A stretch of 64,000 nucleotides of DNA from Theobroma cacao. Taxonomy: Eukaryota > Streptophyta > Magnoliopsida > Malvales > Malvaceae. Of this stretch, positions 10,809 to 24,957 are shown piece after piece (positions within the stretch are counted from its first letter, which is position 1; each line of letters starts with the position of its first letter). The translations under genes were made by a program, and so were the position numbers. The notes below the pieces were generated by a model. It saw only the letters and a program-made list of their open reading frames with translations. It was not told where the DNA came from and did no database searches. The stretch is taken from contig NC_030859.1 in NCBI RefSeq assembly GCF_000208745.1, forward strand, positions 4,111,136 to 4,175,135, read 5' to 3'.

Positions 10809-12323
10809 ATGACATCCATTGAGGGAAAGATGGGTCAGCCTCAAAAAACTAGTAATCGGACTGCTAACACTGCCAAGGTTCAGAGTTCAACTTCATCCTT
10901 TAGAAGGTGGGGTAGGAAGTATCCGTTTATCAGATATGGGCTTCCAATGATTTCGTTAACTGTGTTTGGGGCAGTCGGCCTTGGTCATCTCTTGCAAGGC
11001 AGGTTAGTTTTGGTCCTTGGATCTATATTAATTGCCTAATTGCAAATAGATTTTGGGAACCACTTCTGCAGATGAGACTTTTTGTTTCATCTGGGAGTTG
11101 ATACATCCAGAGTGAAAACAGAAAATGATAATTTTCTGTTGTTGATCTGATATGAAAGCTTTATTAGTATTTGTTATGTAACAATTTTAAGCTCTATTAT
11201 AAGATGATTGATAGGAAAATATTTTTTCTTTTGCACCTTTTGTTTTCAGTTCATTTTTGGATTGCTACGAAGGCTTTCCACAGTTAAGCAATGGTGTTAG
11301 TTCCAAGGATGGCATTTGTACTTAACTTGTAAAGCTAGCTAAAAATTTCAGATCATCATATGGTTGGAATTGGAACATGTTTCATATTTGGAGTGGAGAT
11401 GGAGACTTCTCAATACCCTTTGTTTGCACTCAGCCTAAGACAAATATTATTCTTTGTTAAGGCTGCCCATCTTGGCAAGGTTTTGAGGCATGATAAGTTC
11501 CAAATTCACTCTACTTTAGGTGATGGATAAAATTTACCACCCATCTTTGAACCGATGTGATTTTACTATTATACTTTTTAATTTGATTCAACAATGGTCA
11601 AAAGGTAGAATATTCTAAAGAATTTATCATTATATCCTCGCAAAATATTGTTTTACCATCAACTTTTGACCATTTTTGAGCCAAATTTAAAAGTACTATG
11701 GTAAAATTACGCCCATTTAAAGATGGGTAGTAAATTTGATTCATCACCCTAAGTAGAGTGAATATGATTATCAACCAAGTTGACTGATCTAATTCAATTA
11801 ATAAGTTTATTGATTAATGTTTGTATTACTGCTAAACTTATATATATCTGGACTTTACTTGAGGACCATCTCTAAGCATTCTTCATCAATGCTATACCAG
11901 AGAATTTCCAATTATTATTTGACTTCTTTACAGGAATATCTTTTTCGTAATGACTGTTGCAACACCTCTAGTCTGTATTCAAAGTTATTATCATTAGTTT
12001 GCTACGGCAATTCCTCTTCTAATGTAATGGGACTTTGTAGTTCAGCAAGGATATTGCAAAGGTGAAAGATGATCAAGAATGGGAAATTATTGAGACCAGG
12101 AAAGCACTATCAAGAACAGGGCCCATCGATGCATATAACCCAAAAAAGATTTCATTGGAGGAAGAATTAAAGGTATAGTCATTTTATCTGCAACCTCAAA
12201 TTGATCGGAATTCATAGCTTACTTGCCTTTCATTCTGTTTTCTAGGCTTTGCAAGTGAAGGTTGATATAAACAACTACGACTACAAAAGAATTCCTAAGC
12301 CAAATGAAGGCAAGTCAGGATAG
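10809..12323 (+). CDS. COX16: Cytochrome c oxidase assembly protein COX16
   Basis: Three exons: 10809-11002, 12046-12172 and 12246-12323 (399 nt, 132 aa). The AG|C codon across the first junction rebuilds the family sequence [20 protein letters not shown]. The protein has a Ser/Thr-rich N-terminus and one transmembrane segment (about residues 40-60, [20 protein letters not shown]). Then comes the conserved matrix or intermembrane part with [17 protein letters not shown] and [23 protein letters not shown]16 is an inner mitochondrial membrane protein needed for cytochrome oxidase (complex IV) assembly, in yeast and human linked to COX1/COX2 maturation. A 5' UTR intron is likely: a leader ending before GTATTT near 9774 and a CAG acceptor near 10788, just before the ATG. 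A second in-frame ATG lies ten codons downstream. An alternative 3' end is listed separately. Confidence 0.88.
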
Positions 12324-12739
12324 GTTTGGGCACTCTATCCAAAAGCTTAATTTTGTAGCTGTAATAAACATATTAGTATTTGGTGGTAAATCTAAGTGTT
12401 TATGGTTTTACTACATCTTGATAAATACTTTGTGTAATCTAGTCTGCTTAGAATCTGCCTACGCATGCTGCTTTTGGTTGTTGCAAAATCTGCATACAGA
12501 TTTTGATAGATAGGCTGATATATGTAACCAATGATACGGTATTCCCTTTGAGAATTTATAAATTAGCCAAAGCTTGTTGCATGTCATAGATCCATATTAA
12601 TGAGAGATGAGATGGGTTTTTTGAATTTATGACTTACCACAACTGATGGAAATTGATCAATGTTTTCTTTGATTTTTGATGTAAAAGAACATCTCCAAAG
12701 CTTTGAATATTTTCTCTGTTTCTGGGTTTTGGTTTAAAG

Positions 12740-12780
12740 TGGATGAAGACGATGATGAAGATAAGACTACAAATGAATGA
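12740..12780 (+). other. COX16: Possible alternative terminal exon of COX16 via a GC-AG intron
   Basis: The last COX16 exon contains the sequence AAG|GCAAGT at 12307-12315, which fits the consensus of the minor GC donor class. A GTTTAAAG acceptor ends at 12739. Joining them keeps frame and replaces the tail GKSG with V-DEDDDEDKTTNE and a stop at 12778-12780. Both ends are possible from sequence alone; only transcripts can decide. Confidence 0.35.
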
Positions 12781-13809
12781 ATCAAGCAATCTGTTTAGTG
12801 TTATAAGATGGGATATCTTTTTTGAAATCTATTGGAATTAAAACTGAATTATAACAATACCTTAAAAGCTTGGGTATATTTTACCCTAATCTACATTCCA
12901 TGAATTCTTTGCAAGATGCACTAGTTTAGGATATGGCCTCAACTTACGTATGCACACATGTAACCAAGATGTCAAAGGGGAGGTGGGGGTCTTGGTAGGA
13001 AGATAACAAGACAAGAGCTGGTGAACAGACCACAACAGTGGAGAAAGTAGAAGTTAGAAGTGAAAGGTAATGATGAGCACATCATTACCATGACTCCAAG
13101 GGTCTGTAAGGTCCTGCAGCGGGTGGACCTTCTGATTTTAACCACAAACATGCAACAAAAAATAAAGGTGCTCTTGGACCAAGTGAGATTCTGATGAGTT
13201 ACAGTTTCAGACCATGTTCAGTTCTTGTATTCTTTGGTGAAAACATCATAACTTGGCATAAATCTTATTCACCAAACCGCAGTTCAAAGGGCCAAGGCCT
13301 GAATCAACTTCCTACAACCTTGGATCCTTGCATTAATCATAAAAATACTTGCTAATAGTGTGCGGTTGCTCTGAGAGAGAGAGAGAGAGAGAGAGATAAT
13401 GTACTGAATTAGCAAAAGAGTTAATATAAAACTTTATAAAAAGAATAGAAGCAGGTAATTATATATCAGCTGAAGTGCTCACCCAAATCGTTTCCACAAT
13501 TACAAACATATACCCAGTTTCTCCCAGAGAGAAAAGACATTTCTCTTTATGTACACCTCCAACAACAACACAAACAAAAATACAAATGGTGTGAACCCTA
13601 CCTACCCTCCTCTTTTCTACTCCCAAATATATTCTTTTGCCTTTTCCCAACTTCTTATTCATTTACACATGTAAAACAGACAAAAATCATAGCCAGAAAG
13701 ACCCTGTTATCCTTCCACTTTATCGCCTCCCAAAACAAAATTTTGCAAAATATAGGGGAAAAAGCTCTGGAAAAGCTATTTGAAGATGGTTGCCACAACC
13801 TCCAGAATA
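12781..13809. other. Convergent intergenic region between COX16 and EDA40-like gene
   Basis: This contains 3' flanks of the two converging genes and a GA dinucleotide run at 13373-13396. I see no additional gene. Confidence 0.6.
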
Positions 13810-16800
13810 TTACCTTGGCTTTGGTTGTGATACAAGTGACCATAATGGTTGGACAAGCCTTTGAGTTGATGGACTACCAAGTAAGGTTGCCTGAGATCGA
13901 GTAAGCATCTCAACCATTAATGGGGTTTGATAAGCCTGAATCAGACTTGAACCATCAGTGGAATCACCTCTTGCTGTAGCTCGTTGCCATGAGTGTGAGC
14001 TCAGTCCCGAAAGGATATATGCTCTCCCAGATGCCTCATAGACATGCCTGCTTGCCATCCTCTCTTGCATCTCCTTCAGCTCAGCATCCAATGCAATGCA
14101 AAGTCGGTCATGAGATTTGGCTGAAACAGTCTCGGACAACACCCTTCTACAATTTTCAAGGATTGAAACAGCACGTGCTAGATCTCCTTGCTCAGCTGTG
14201 GTTCTTGCCTCTGCCATTGCCTCTGCTGCTTGGAACCTGTTGCGTTGCCTGTCTACTTCAATTGATACTACTTCCTGCCCAGCTATTTCAGGTCTTTGAA
14301 TCCTGACTGCATCACTCTCCAAAGTTGTCATTTCTTTAGTTAAGGGATCCCTATAAATGCATTTCACCTTTAGCAGCGATGTGTCGCATCCAGAAGAATC
14401 TGCTGGGACTTTAACTGCTACCAAGAAATCCCTCTCTTCATCAGCATAGAGATCTCCAACATCAATAAATCCAGTTCTTCCATCAGATGTCACGCGGCTT
14501 GGATAACTTCCTGCTTTAAGCGGGCCAAGGCAGAGACTTGGATTCATGCACTCCACCCCCACTTGCAGCTCTTGAACCACAACACTTAAAAGTCCACCGA
14601 TGCATTGTGCAAATGCATCCTGGATCACAGCTTCAGTTTCAATAAAAGAAAAAGTCCCTCCAGAGATCTCTGAAATTGAGTGCATTGATGAAGCATCATG
14701 ATCTGCACCAAAACCAAAAGCATGCACTGGAATTTGGAAACCTGTGTTGTCACCACCGTGCATTGATAGAGGGACAAGCAACTGGTAATTTGGTTGAGAC
14801 TTGTTTACACCAACACCATTGACAGTATATGTATCCTGCCCATCGGACAAAAGTATTATGCTGGCAACTGGATTCTTTTCTCTCCGGTCTTCCATTACCT
14901 TGGCACCTTTTCTCAGGCCTTCAGCTATGTTGGTACCACCATTTGCAACCAGAGAGTTAACAGCTTGAAGAGCCTGCTGCCGCCCTATGTCAGACATTCG
15001 ACGAAGGGGAAAGAGGCGGCGAGCTGTTGAAGAGAAGGCAATAACTGAAAGTCTATCGTTGCACCCAAGGTTTTGTATTACAAACCCCATTGCCCGTTTC
15101 AGTAATGCAAGCTTGGTGCCAGCCATGCTACCACTGATATCAAGCACCGTGACTAGGTCGACTGAAGCACGAGGATTTTGAGAAAGTTGTGGCAAGCTAG
15201 CCTGATTTCGGCTGGGATTTTGACTTGCAACTGCACCAGCAGCTTTAAGATGAACCAGAATGGTGAAATTATCATAAGAACTGGACCTTGGAGCAGCTGA
15301 AACCTCTGGGTATGTTTTGATCTCCATCGTTCTGAGAGACGAGCAATCTGATGAATTCTTACTCTCAGCAATCACAGGTTGGTGATCCAAGGATTCATCA
15401 TCATTGAATATGCCTGGCTCAGGAGCCTGAAATAATGGTACAACATGTCGTCGACTTAAATCTCGACGAGATGGAGGCAATCGGCGGACTACAGTCATCA
15501 AAGCATCATTTCGAGGCCAACCTACTGGATCGATTGTCGCCCTGCCTGGGGGAGGATCCAAACAGGGGCTCTGCATGGGGATTTCTTTCCATTTTGCTCT
15601 ACAAACTGGACAAATTTGATTACCATGCTTTACATTGGAAGCAATACAATGGAAGTGGAAAGAATGTGAGCATTCTGCAGTGAAAATAGCATGACCACCT
15701 CCTTGCTTCATCTTCGTCAAACATATTGAACATGTTTGCTGAAACAAATATTGGAAACAAAATTAGCATCTACTGCTCTGGATTTTATTAAAAAAAAAAC
15801 CTTTAGAATGCATTCAGCAACCAGAAGAAAAAAACAAAGCACATATAGTATCAAACATAACCCATTTCATTGGTTGCTATGTGTTGTATTTTCATAAGCC
15901 GTGAGTGACAAACCAAAAGAGCACAGTACAGAGTGTTAATGATACTAGATAGTTGTGCAAATTTAAATACAATTTGTCCAATCAAAATTAGAGAAGGATA
16001 TAATTGGAGAGCTATAAACATAAACTTATTTCTAGCGCTTGACCAATGACCCACATTCTAGTACATGAACAAGCCTCAAAAACAATTTGATCACAAGGAT
16101 ATAAGAACAAGCCCTACAAATATATCAGTTGGAAATATTGTGTAGATAAATATACGCAGCACCAACACCTGGGCTGTGCTACTTTACAAACAGTAAAGAG
16201 CATCCCAAGTGACTCAAAAGTAAAGAGGCACAAGTTTTATGCTCACTAGGTTAGCATAGGAAGGAAATATGTTCAAAAAGGTTGCAGTGCTTAGTGTTTT
16301 ATGTTACACCTTTTCTTTTGTTCATTTTCAATAAAAACAGTAAAGGCAAGAAATCATCAAAAAAAAAAAAAAAAGTTCGCCAGCCAAAAAGAATAATTAA
16401 AATTGTTGGGCATTTTAGGTTTAGGTGTGAATGAATTTTTTACTTTGGGCCAAACCTAAAAGTAGCTTCACCAAAAAAGGGAGACAAATAAACGAGGAGT
16501 AATTAAGCAGCCTAATAAGCTCAAAAAGAAGTCAATTTTAGGTATCCAACAAATAAAGGGCGTATCAGGGAAATAAAGCTAAGAATCAAAGGAGTAACTT
16601 TTGAGAAATAATCAAGCAAACTGTTCATTGATACAGATGAACCAGAGCTTTAGAAGAACTGGGGACAAATGTCGAAAGCCCCATTTTATGACGAAAAGGA
16701 AATCATAATATGCTTTTAGGTATTTCTTTTTGTTTCCTTTCTTTTACTTCTTTGATGAAATTAAACTGCTAGAGAAAGGTTGCAACTTTAACAGTCAGCA

Positions 16801-18426
16801 GATGAGGCCATCAAGCAGGGCTGCTTCCTTTACTTCCTCACAAGGGCAGGAGAAAAAGGAAAGGTAAATCTTGTAGCCCTTTTTTAACTAGTAAGGCAAC
16901 TTAAAATGGTCCTGAAAGAGACTTGTGCATTAACCCCACAACCCAAAGGAGAAACCCAAAGCTCAACAACTTAGGTCAATAAACCCACTTAATCGTACGT
17001 AAATGATAAAATAAAACCAGAATGATTAGACCACAGTCCAACCTTAATTATTGAATTAGACATTTTCCTAAACACATAAGAAGGAAAAAGATGGTATAGC
17101 TGGATAAACAGAAAAACACATCCGCCAACCAAGAAAGAAAAGATTAATAAATTTCATTCAATTTCATCACCATCGGATAGAAACAAAGACAAGGCCATTA
17201 TTGACAGAGCAGGCGTACAAAACGAAAACAGGAAAACAGTATGAAAAAAACATTGAGAAATTTCAAAGCCTCCATCTCTACAGCTTTCAAAGGGAAAATA
17301 CACAAACTAAGTTCTAAATATAATTGGTTCTGGAAAAGCAACCAATAGATTTTCTTCTGGCAATCAATAAACAGAAAGTCTCCAATCCAATACAGCAATC
17401 ATTTGAGTAATAAAGCATATCCAAGTATAGATCTTCATTATCCGAATAAGGACAGAAAAAATGATGCTCCCATTTTTTCCTTGTGCTTTCTTAATAACCA
17501 ACATACAGAAGCTGGAAAATATCAGCATCAATAACTGAAATCACAAGCCTAGAAAATAATACTAATAGCAATTACAAACACGTACCATCGACGGCAACCT
17601 AGCTACCTGCCTTTAGCTTTCCATTTTCTCAAATAAACACAAGACCAAATACCTAAAACTAGATTACCTTTTCTTTACCACCCATGTTACTTCCTCAGTA
17701 ACGAAACAGATACTACTGTACCCCCTCAAATTCATAAACCATAAAATTGAAAGCCTAGAACCCCAAAACTTCATTTCTCTCCTTTCCCCCTTATTCTCTT
17801 TGCAACAAACACGGCATAGCCTAAAATGACCAAAAGCCCTCAAGCACACAAGACTAACCCCATCAATATACAGAAAAGAAACTTATAGCAAGCAATCAAA
17901 CAGAAAATCATCAAATATGCACAAACAGCAAAAATGCAAAACCGAATCAAAACACAGTCTGATACAAAAAAATTCTTCCGCTTTCTGTTTTTCTCCCCTA
18001 TTTTCTAACCAATCGAAAACAACACAACTAGAAACCATCCAAAGGAAAAAAAAATAATTACCAAAGGTTTAATTCCTTTACAACCAAAGACAAAGCATAG
18101 CTCAAATAGCTCAAAGACATAAAAACAGAAGGAATGTTTAAAAGAAAAAAAGCTAAGAACTTTAAGAAAGGAGAGAACCAAACCTTGGATGATTTGCTAG
18201 CACTTCTAGACAAACTTTTAGACAACCTTAAACCATGAGAAGAAGGCACAGGAGTCATTGGCCTAGAAGAAGCCATACTTTCCCAGTTTGAAGGAGATAA
18301 CAAAGCAGCATCAGATAATCTTTCACTAGAAGGAGGTGCAGAATAATCATCATCTAAAGTTCTGGGCAAATAAGCACAAAGATTCAAGCCTAAAGCCAAC
18401 TTTGCTTTTCTCCATTTACTACCCAT
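13810..18426 (-). CDS. EDA40: RING-vWA E3 ubiquitin ligase, WAV3/EDA40 family
   Basis: Two minus-strand exons, 18426-18184 and 15738-13810, join in phase 0 across a 2.4-kb intron (723 aa). The N-terminus MGSKWRKAKLALGLNLCAYL, followed by LDDD and a Ser-rich linker, resembles Arabidopsis EDA40 (At4g37890) more than WAV3 itself, from memory. The RING finger covers about residues 84-127 (CSICLTKM, CSHSFHFHC, CPVCRAKW). A von Willebrand A domain spans about 275-450 with a complete metal-site signature: DISGS at about 281, GGTN and SDGQD. A C-terminal domain follows, ending LVSQPKPR. WAV3-group ligases ubiquitinate targets in root gravitropism and waving; EDA40 was named for an embryo-sac phenotype. 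The start gives a family-typical N-terminus, and all RING cysteines and histidines appear present. The gene converges on COX16. Confidence 0.92.
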
Positions 18427-21400
18427 TTTGACCAAAAAAAACAAGTCTTTTGAACTTAAAAACAAAAACCCAAAGTTAACTAATGGATCTTGAAGTTGAT
18501 TCTTACGTCAAGTTGCTCCCTCTCAGAGTTTTTCTTTGGAATGGGAAAGAAAGAAAGAAAAAGAAAAAATGGGTCTTTAAGAAAAGTAGAAATAGAACAC
18601 GAAAACCAAGAGAAAAATATAAAGAAAAGAAAGAGAGAGAGGTTTAATGGGGGTTTTTGTTTTTGTTTAAACTTTGTATATATAAATGAAAAGAAGACTG
18701 ATGAAGCTGTAGTTTTCTGTAGGCTAAAATGTCAAAGGGACCAAGTCACAGCAAGGAGAAATGGCTGGTTTTTAAGAAGGGGAGGATTGCTAGCCTTCTT
18801 GTTGGTGTTGTTGGCAGCCATTAAGAGAAAGAAGAAAGGTCTGAAAGGCAGAGTTGAGGTTTGAGTTGAGTTATGGGATTTATTGAGATTTGAGAATTGT
18901 TTGACCTTTGTTGGGTGGAGGTATTGGTGTTGGGACTTGGGGAGAGGCAAAAGGAAGGCCATTAATAAAAGCACGTTTTGGTTGAATAGGGGAGAGCACA
19001 GATTTTGCTGCTGCTTTTTGAATAATGCTTCATTAAACAATTACCATATCACAAACTGCTACTGCTGTCAAAATACTGTATATAATTATAAAACCTTTTG
19101 ATTTGTTTTAGTATTAATTTATTGGAAAATCTTCATCACTGCCTATTGATTTTCTCAATGCATTACACGAAAAAATTAATTTTTAAACTACTTTTAATAT
19201 TATTAGTAATTAAATTTAGCGAGGAAAGTTTGTATCTTGGAACATTTATCTTTATGCTACCAACTTCATTAGTGTCTGGTTCTGCAATGGCAAATTGGGT
19301 ATTACCTAATAGCCCTTTGGCAAGGGGAAGAGCCTGAAAGTTCCCTCTTTAAAGGGGTTCTGTAATTCTAAGTGTCTTTCTACCATTTGCTGAAGAAAAT
19401 CAGAATCATTGACTTGAAACAATTGGACTTTAAAAAGTTTATAACTATTATGCTCCTAGACTAGAAAATTTACTTCAGAATCCTTTGCTAAAAAGTTTGT
19501 GAGATTCCTATTAGTGAACAATTTTAAGAACAAAAATTGAATTGAAAAACATAATTTAACAACTAGTTTGGTGACATTTTCAAGTATTGTTTTGATTTTT
19601 CCAAATTTTGTTGAACAAAAACCCCAAGTCTTGAGTATTTTGATGATCAAATTTAAAAAATTGACATTGAGTTTCTCTTGGTTTTTGTTGATAGCTATCA
19701 AACTTTTGTCAGTCTCTTTGGAACTTTACCAAATGGGTGAGACATTGCATCATTCATTTCTTTATAGTATCAGTGTATTGTTGCCATATACCACTGTCTC
19801 TTTGGCTTGAAATTTCATACTTGATGCCATTCTCTTTGTTGCTTTACTATATGGAAGTCATTGCTGCAGGCTAACCTCCAATGGCGGCTTGTCTAATCCC
19901 TACCAACAATTCCGCCCCCTCCTTTGACCTAATTAAATAATTTTTATTTTTGTTAATGGACTATGTTTTAGGTTTATTCAAAGATACTGTGCTTGTTTCT
20001 AGATGGAGGTTGATGATGCCAAATGGGGTACATGGACATGCATGCATGCATCCATGAGTGAGTTTTGATGAATGGTGGTGAGAGGAGTGGGTCCCCATGG
20101 AAGTGCCCATGAATGATGGGTGTTGTTGGGCAATGGGGGCATAGAGTCAAATACTCAAAAAAATTGGCGGGATTTTGGCAATGATGTTGAATGTTGCATG
20201 CACTATTTCCACATGACATGATGAAAAATTATGCCACACGTGCACATCATCACTGTAGCTTTGCTGGCTTCTTCCCATGTCAACCCTGTTGACCATTCTA
20301 ATTAGATTCTCTTCACATGGCTTAGATTTCCCACGACTCTTTTTTATTTTCTTTTTTTTTTGGGTTTCCGCCACATTTTTTTTAAAATTTAGTAATAACT
20401 GAAAGAATTTTATTAAAAATAAAAAATTCATATTGTTATTAATTAAATTAATTGTTATTTTCTTTGAACCCTTCCGTATGGAATTTATGTAATTACTTGT
20501 CCATTTTCTTCTCCTAATGGGACCAGTTTGTGGCACCTTCATTTTCTAATGGGAAGCTGCATATACTAGCCTGCATTAATTTTCTGTATAATCTTATAGG
20601 TGAAAGAGGAAGATTTTAATAGAATTCTTGTCCGACAAAGTTCCTTAATTAAATTGCCAAATAATGACATTGATTTGTGGTAGCTAGCTAAGGCCATTGA
20701 ATTAAATAAAAAAAAAAGTTGAACTTTCCTAGGTCCCATTGCCCACCATAAAGATATACTAGAACTTTTCCACCTTAAAATGATGTGTTCAACTTATTAT
20801 AATTGCTCTTGATAAGCATGATTTTCATTTCTTTAAACTTTCTTTTGGAAACCCAATGATATCTATCCTCTCAATTTTCCCTTTTGAATATTATTTTTTT
20901 ATTTTTAAAAGCTGTTGTGGATCTTGCTAACCTTGTTGTTATTGTTCCTTACAAATTCTTGGTCCATGAACCCCCCCCCCCCAACCTCCTCAAAATTTGG
21001 TATTCAATGGTCAAATTTTTTGGCACACATAGAAAATTTCAACATTGCCTTTGAATTTTGAAATTTATGCAAAATTTATGTAATAACTTTTGATTTTGAT
21101 GAATATTTCTCGATATTTTTGAATTTTTTTTGCTTGAATCACTCCTCGATTTGGAGCGTGAAATTTAGAATATTTCATGTTTAATTTTCCTTTTAGATGT
21201 ATTGACTTGACTAAGTCATTGGTGTTCATATTTGTATTAGTCTTCCATGCATTACTATTGATAACCTAAATAAGGAAGTGTTCAAAATCTTGTGCTCATT
21301 GACATTGTGATATGACTTGGCTTATTATGAAATTTCAATGGAAAACACGATAAAAGAAAAAAAAATTAGCAAAATAAAAGGGATTATTATGTGCATGACA

Positions 21401-24400
21401 GAGTTAATTCACTATATTGATGGTAGGAGAAGATTTGGGAAGAAAAGAAAAGGATTCTAGAGCATATGTCTCCTAAGAGGATCATTAAAATCATTCTTAG
21501 GTCACCAATAGAAGTCAATATGAGTTGAAGTTGGGGCCAACCCACCCTTCATTTTCAGAATAGTATAAGCATAAATATGTGAATTCTTGTTCTCTCCTTG
21601 GAAAAAAAAAATCTAATAAAAAAGAAAAAAAAAGTCCCAATACTGTACCATATCTCTCTTGGTCTATTAAATTGAGAATCGCATTTTTACTTTGAAATTT
21701 AATAGGAAGATCCTTTTGTGGTGGAAGAATTTTTCTTCATTTCAATGGGCATCTAAGAATAATAGTAGTGAGAATCTTCAAAACATTCATCTCCACATGT
21801 AACTGTGAGAAATGAGCAAATGGGTTTGTTTTTTTTTTTTAATGTCAACTCTAAATTCAATAAATCATAACAAAAATATATACATAAATTAATGGATCAA
21901 ATTTATATCCATATACTAGTATGAAGCTATATTTATCCTAATTATAATTTCCCACCTCATTCACATAAACTATGTACATGAGATTTAAAAGAAAAGGAGT
22001 AACATGATATGGTAAGGGCATTGAGTGGAGTTCCCTATTCCCACTTACTTTTACACCCTTCAAAAGACAACCTTTTAAAAGGAAAAATGCCCTATCTTTT
22101 TAGAATGGCAAAAAGTTATTCCTCTCCCCCACTAAAGAACATCAACAAGGAACCAAGACAGTGACTTGTTTTAATTTCACCCCTCTTTTTGAGAGCACAC
22201 ATGCCTCACACAACTACTAAGAAAAGAGAGAGAGAGAGAAATTGATGAGAGGCTCCTTGCAATGAGTGGAGATCCATTAACAAAAGAATCCCTTCATTAA
22301 AAACCCCTTTGTGGGAAGGGATAGGATTCCCCCCCTCCTTTTACCACCCTCTAAATTTGCCAGACTTTCTGGGGCAAGTCAACTAGAAAGCTGAGACCTC
22401 TCTTTTAATAACAAAAAAGAAGGAAAAAAAAAATTCTCAATTACAAAGGAATTCCCCCTCTCATGGTGCCCCCCACTAGGGTAGTGATTTTAACAAGTAT
22501 GGAGTATGGACTGTCTTGCACTTCCAAAACATTGACTCTATAAATACACTTATTAATTAACTTAAACCAATACCATATTATACTGCTATTACAATCCCCG
22601 AGGGACATCGATGATCGATTATCGATAATCTCTTTTTGGATTAGCAAATTAAACATGATTAATTTCACAGTATAGTGTTTAGTGAATCAATTTTTATTCT
22701 TAAACTCTTTAAAATGAAATATAATAAGATGTATCATAAACAGGCCTGAGGCAATCCTTAATGATGATGTCACATGCATATGATCATCAACAAGTCAAAC
22801 CTAATCCATGCAATTAGTGGGGTCCAATTCATCATAAAATTGTGTCCTCCAAATTTTGCTGAGGCTTTTCTCTTTTTTTTTCCCTTTAAATTGTCAGCTT
22901 ATGCTTTGTTGTGAATGCATGTAAATGTCAAATCATTTTACCTCTTAATGTCTGACAGCCCACAAGAGATGAAGCTCTTTGCTTATTGTGTGAATGTTAG
23001 AGCGCAAATGACTCCATCAATTAGGGTTTTTCTTTTTTATTTTTCTCTTTAGTTTTTTTAATTAAATTAGGTGTTGTAAAGTGAGATTGATTTTGCAAAG
23101 ATAACAAGTGATTGGTAAAAGCTGAAGAGCTTTTCAATGATGACTTGATGAGATAATTAGATAACAAGAAAAAGAGAGTTGTGATTGAGAGAGAGAGACA
23201 GAGAGATAAAGTTGTTTGAAATAAACTATGTAGTAGTTATTATAGATTTCATTGTCCATGCAAACTCACATATAAAACAAAAGACAGAAAGATTAGGGCA
23301 TGCTACTTATTGACCCCTCTTTTGTATTGATTCATCCAACAAGATCAAATTAAAGTAGAAAAAAAAAAGGTATAGCTTAATAATGTAAAGCATTAGGTCT
23401 AGCTATCAGAACTTGAGATTTTTTGGCTAAGACCAAAGTGTCAAGTGCATGTAGTTTAGGTGATAAAAAAGGAGCCAAGGTTATAGCAGAAAGTCTTGAA
23501 CTTCAATCCTAGAGCTACTTTCTTTTAAAAGGGTAAATGAAACTCACTTAGATGGTGTGAGGGATGATCTTAAATGCTTTGGAAAACTGCACAAACAAAA
23601 ACACAAATCCATTGTTGGTTTAATGGTTTCAAGTTATTATGCAAAAAATGTAATTATATTAGGAGAATATAGATATAAGGTTCTTTCATATTGTAAAAAA
23701 AAAAAAGGGGGTTTTGGTATAATTAAGAAACCACTTGGAGAGAAGATTGAAGAATTTATTTTGTTGCTAATTAATTAAGAGAAAAAGATTTCTACCAATT
23801 TTTCATTAATGTACTAAAATAAGTTTTTTCTTTTGTCCCAAGAACGTTAAGGACAGCTTGAACACTTTGATTGCTGTCAAATTTTATCTTCTTTTCTTTG
23901 TACAAAGTCAAAATTATAATTAATTGGATTATATATATATATTGGCATACTTTTCAATTGACTGTTCCTTTTCCCTTGGGAGAAACTCTTTTCTTTACAG
24001 TCATATTAAAAAGGCCAAATAGGCTCAAAGTTTCAAATATTCTTCCCTTAGCTGCCTTTGGGCTTTGGGCTGTGTTTCCATGAAAACAATGTCTAAATCC
24101 AATTTAGAACGATATTCATAAAGACATTATGGCATTTGTATATTGACACTACTAAATTTTTTTGCTCCTTACTACTGATTGATTAAGAGGTGGGCGTCAT
24201 TTGGGTGAAGATTCTTGATTGGACTTGAGCAAGCACAAGATGTGTCCAACTAAGTGTGCTTAACTTAAGCCATGAAACATTGGTGTGAAGGACCCGGGCA
24301 CCATCACAACCCAATAATAATTGGTCCCAAAACGGATATCCCCGAGCTTCCTTTTAGCAGAAGATGAAAGAACAATTCATCCCACCACGACAAAAATTTT

Positions 24401-24957
24401 TGCATTGCTCATTAGATACAGCATCTATAATGCTTGGACCGTTAAGAGTACCCTCAAGCTAAACTTTAAGGTTATTATCACTCTGTCATCTGCTGCATGG
24501 TTCTAACTTCAAATCCATTTTGCTGAATTTTCAATTACACAAACTTAGGATCATGTAATGATCGGGTTGCCTACTTACAATGCACTCAATTAGATAAATT
24601 TTCATGGTTGAAAATATAGAAGAGTATATATGCATAACTGTATATTATTTTCCCAAAAAGTTATAAATTCAACATTGGTTTACTAATTATAAAGCTCATC
24701 ATTACCTTCATTCTTAACCCAATGCAAAGATCGACCAACTTTGGCAAAAATGCGGCGGCTCTCAAAATTTATTTGGGATTATATACATTTCTGTTCTGGT
24801 TTCAGCCTCGTGCTGAACTTTCTGCAGTAATCTTTGTTCTTGTATATTTTGTGTACAAGTTGCATCCATTGTGTTCTCATCCTGTTCCTCAAACTCCTAG
24901 TAATCTTCAATATTCTTGCAATACTGATTTGCTTCAGTCATATCTTCACCCTGTTTC
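18427..24957. other. Long intergenic region, 5' flank of EDA40-like gene then AT-rich DNA
   Basis: About 6.5 kb without a supported gene. The first few hundred bases are the likely leader and promoter of the EDA40-like gene, with A/G-rich stretches near 18535-18650. The rest has homopolymer runs (for example ten C at 20971-20980), a CATGCATG-type tract near 20037-20050, and short dinucleotide runs. No six-frame reading shows a family I recognise. The last few hundred bases before 24958 are the 3' flank of the synaptotagmin gene. Confidence 0.5.

Noticed and set aside
18490..19040. Frames of 124 and 102 codons on both strands upstream of the EDA40-like gene
   Set aside because: They mirror each other over A/G-rich leader sequence with Lys/Arg repeats; no domain or splice evidence.
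19000..24900. tRNA, rRNA or known conserved microRNA genes in the long intergenic region
   Set aside because: I looked for familiar mature microRNA sequences and tRNA arms by eye and saw none; a covariance-model search would be needed to exclude them.
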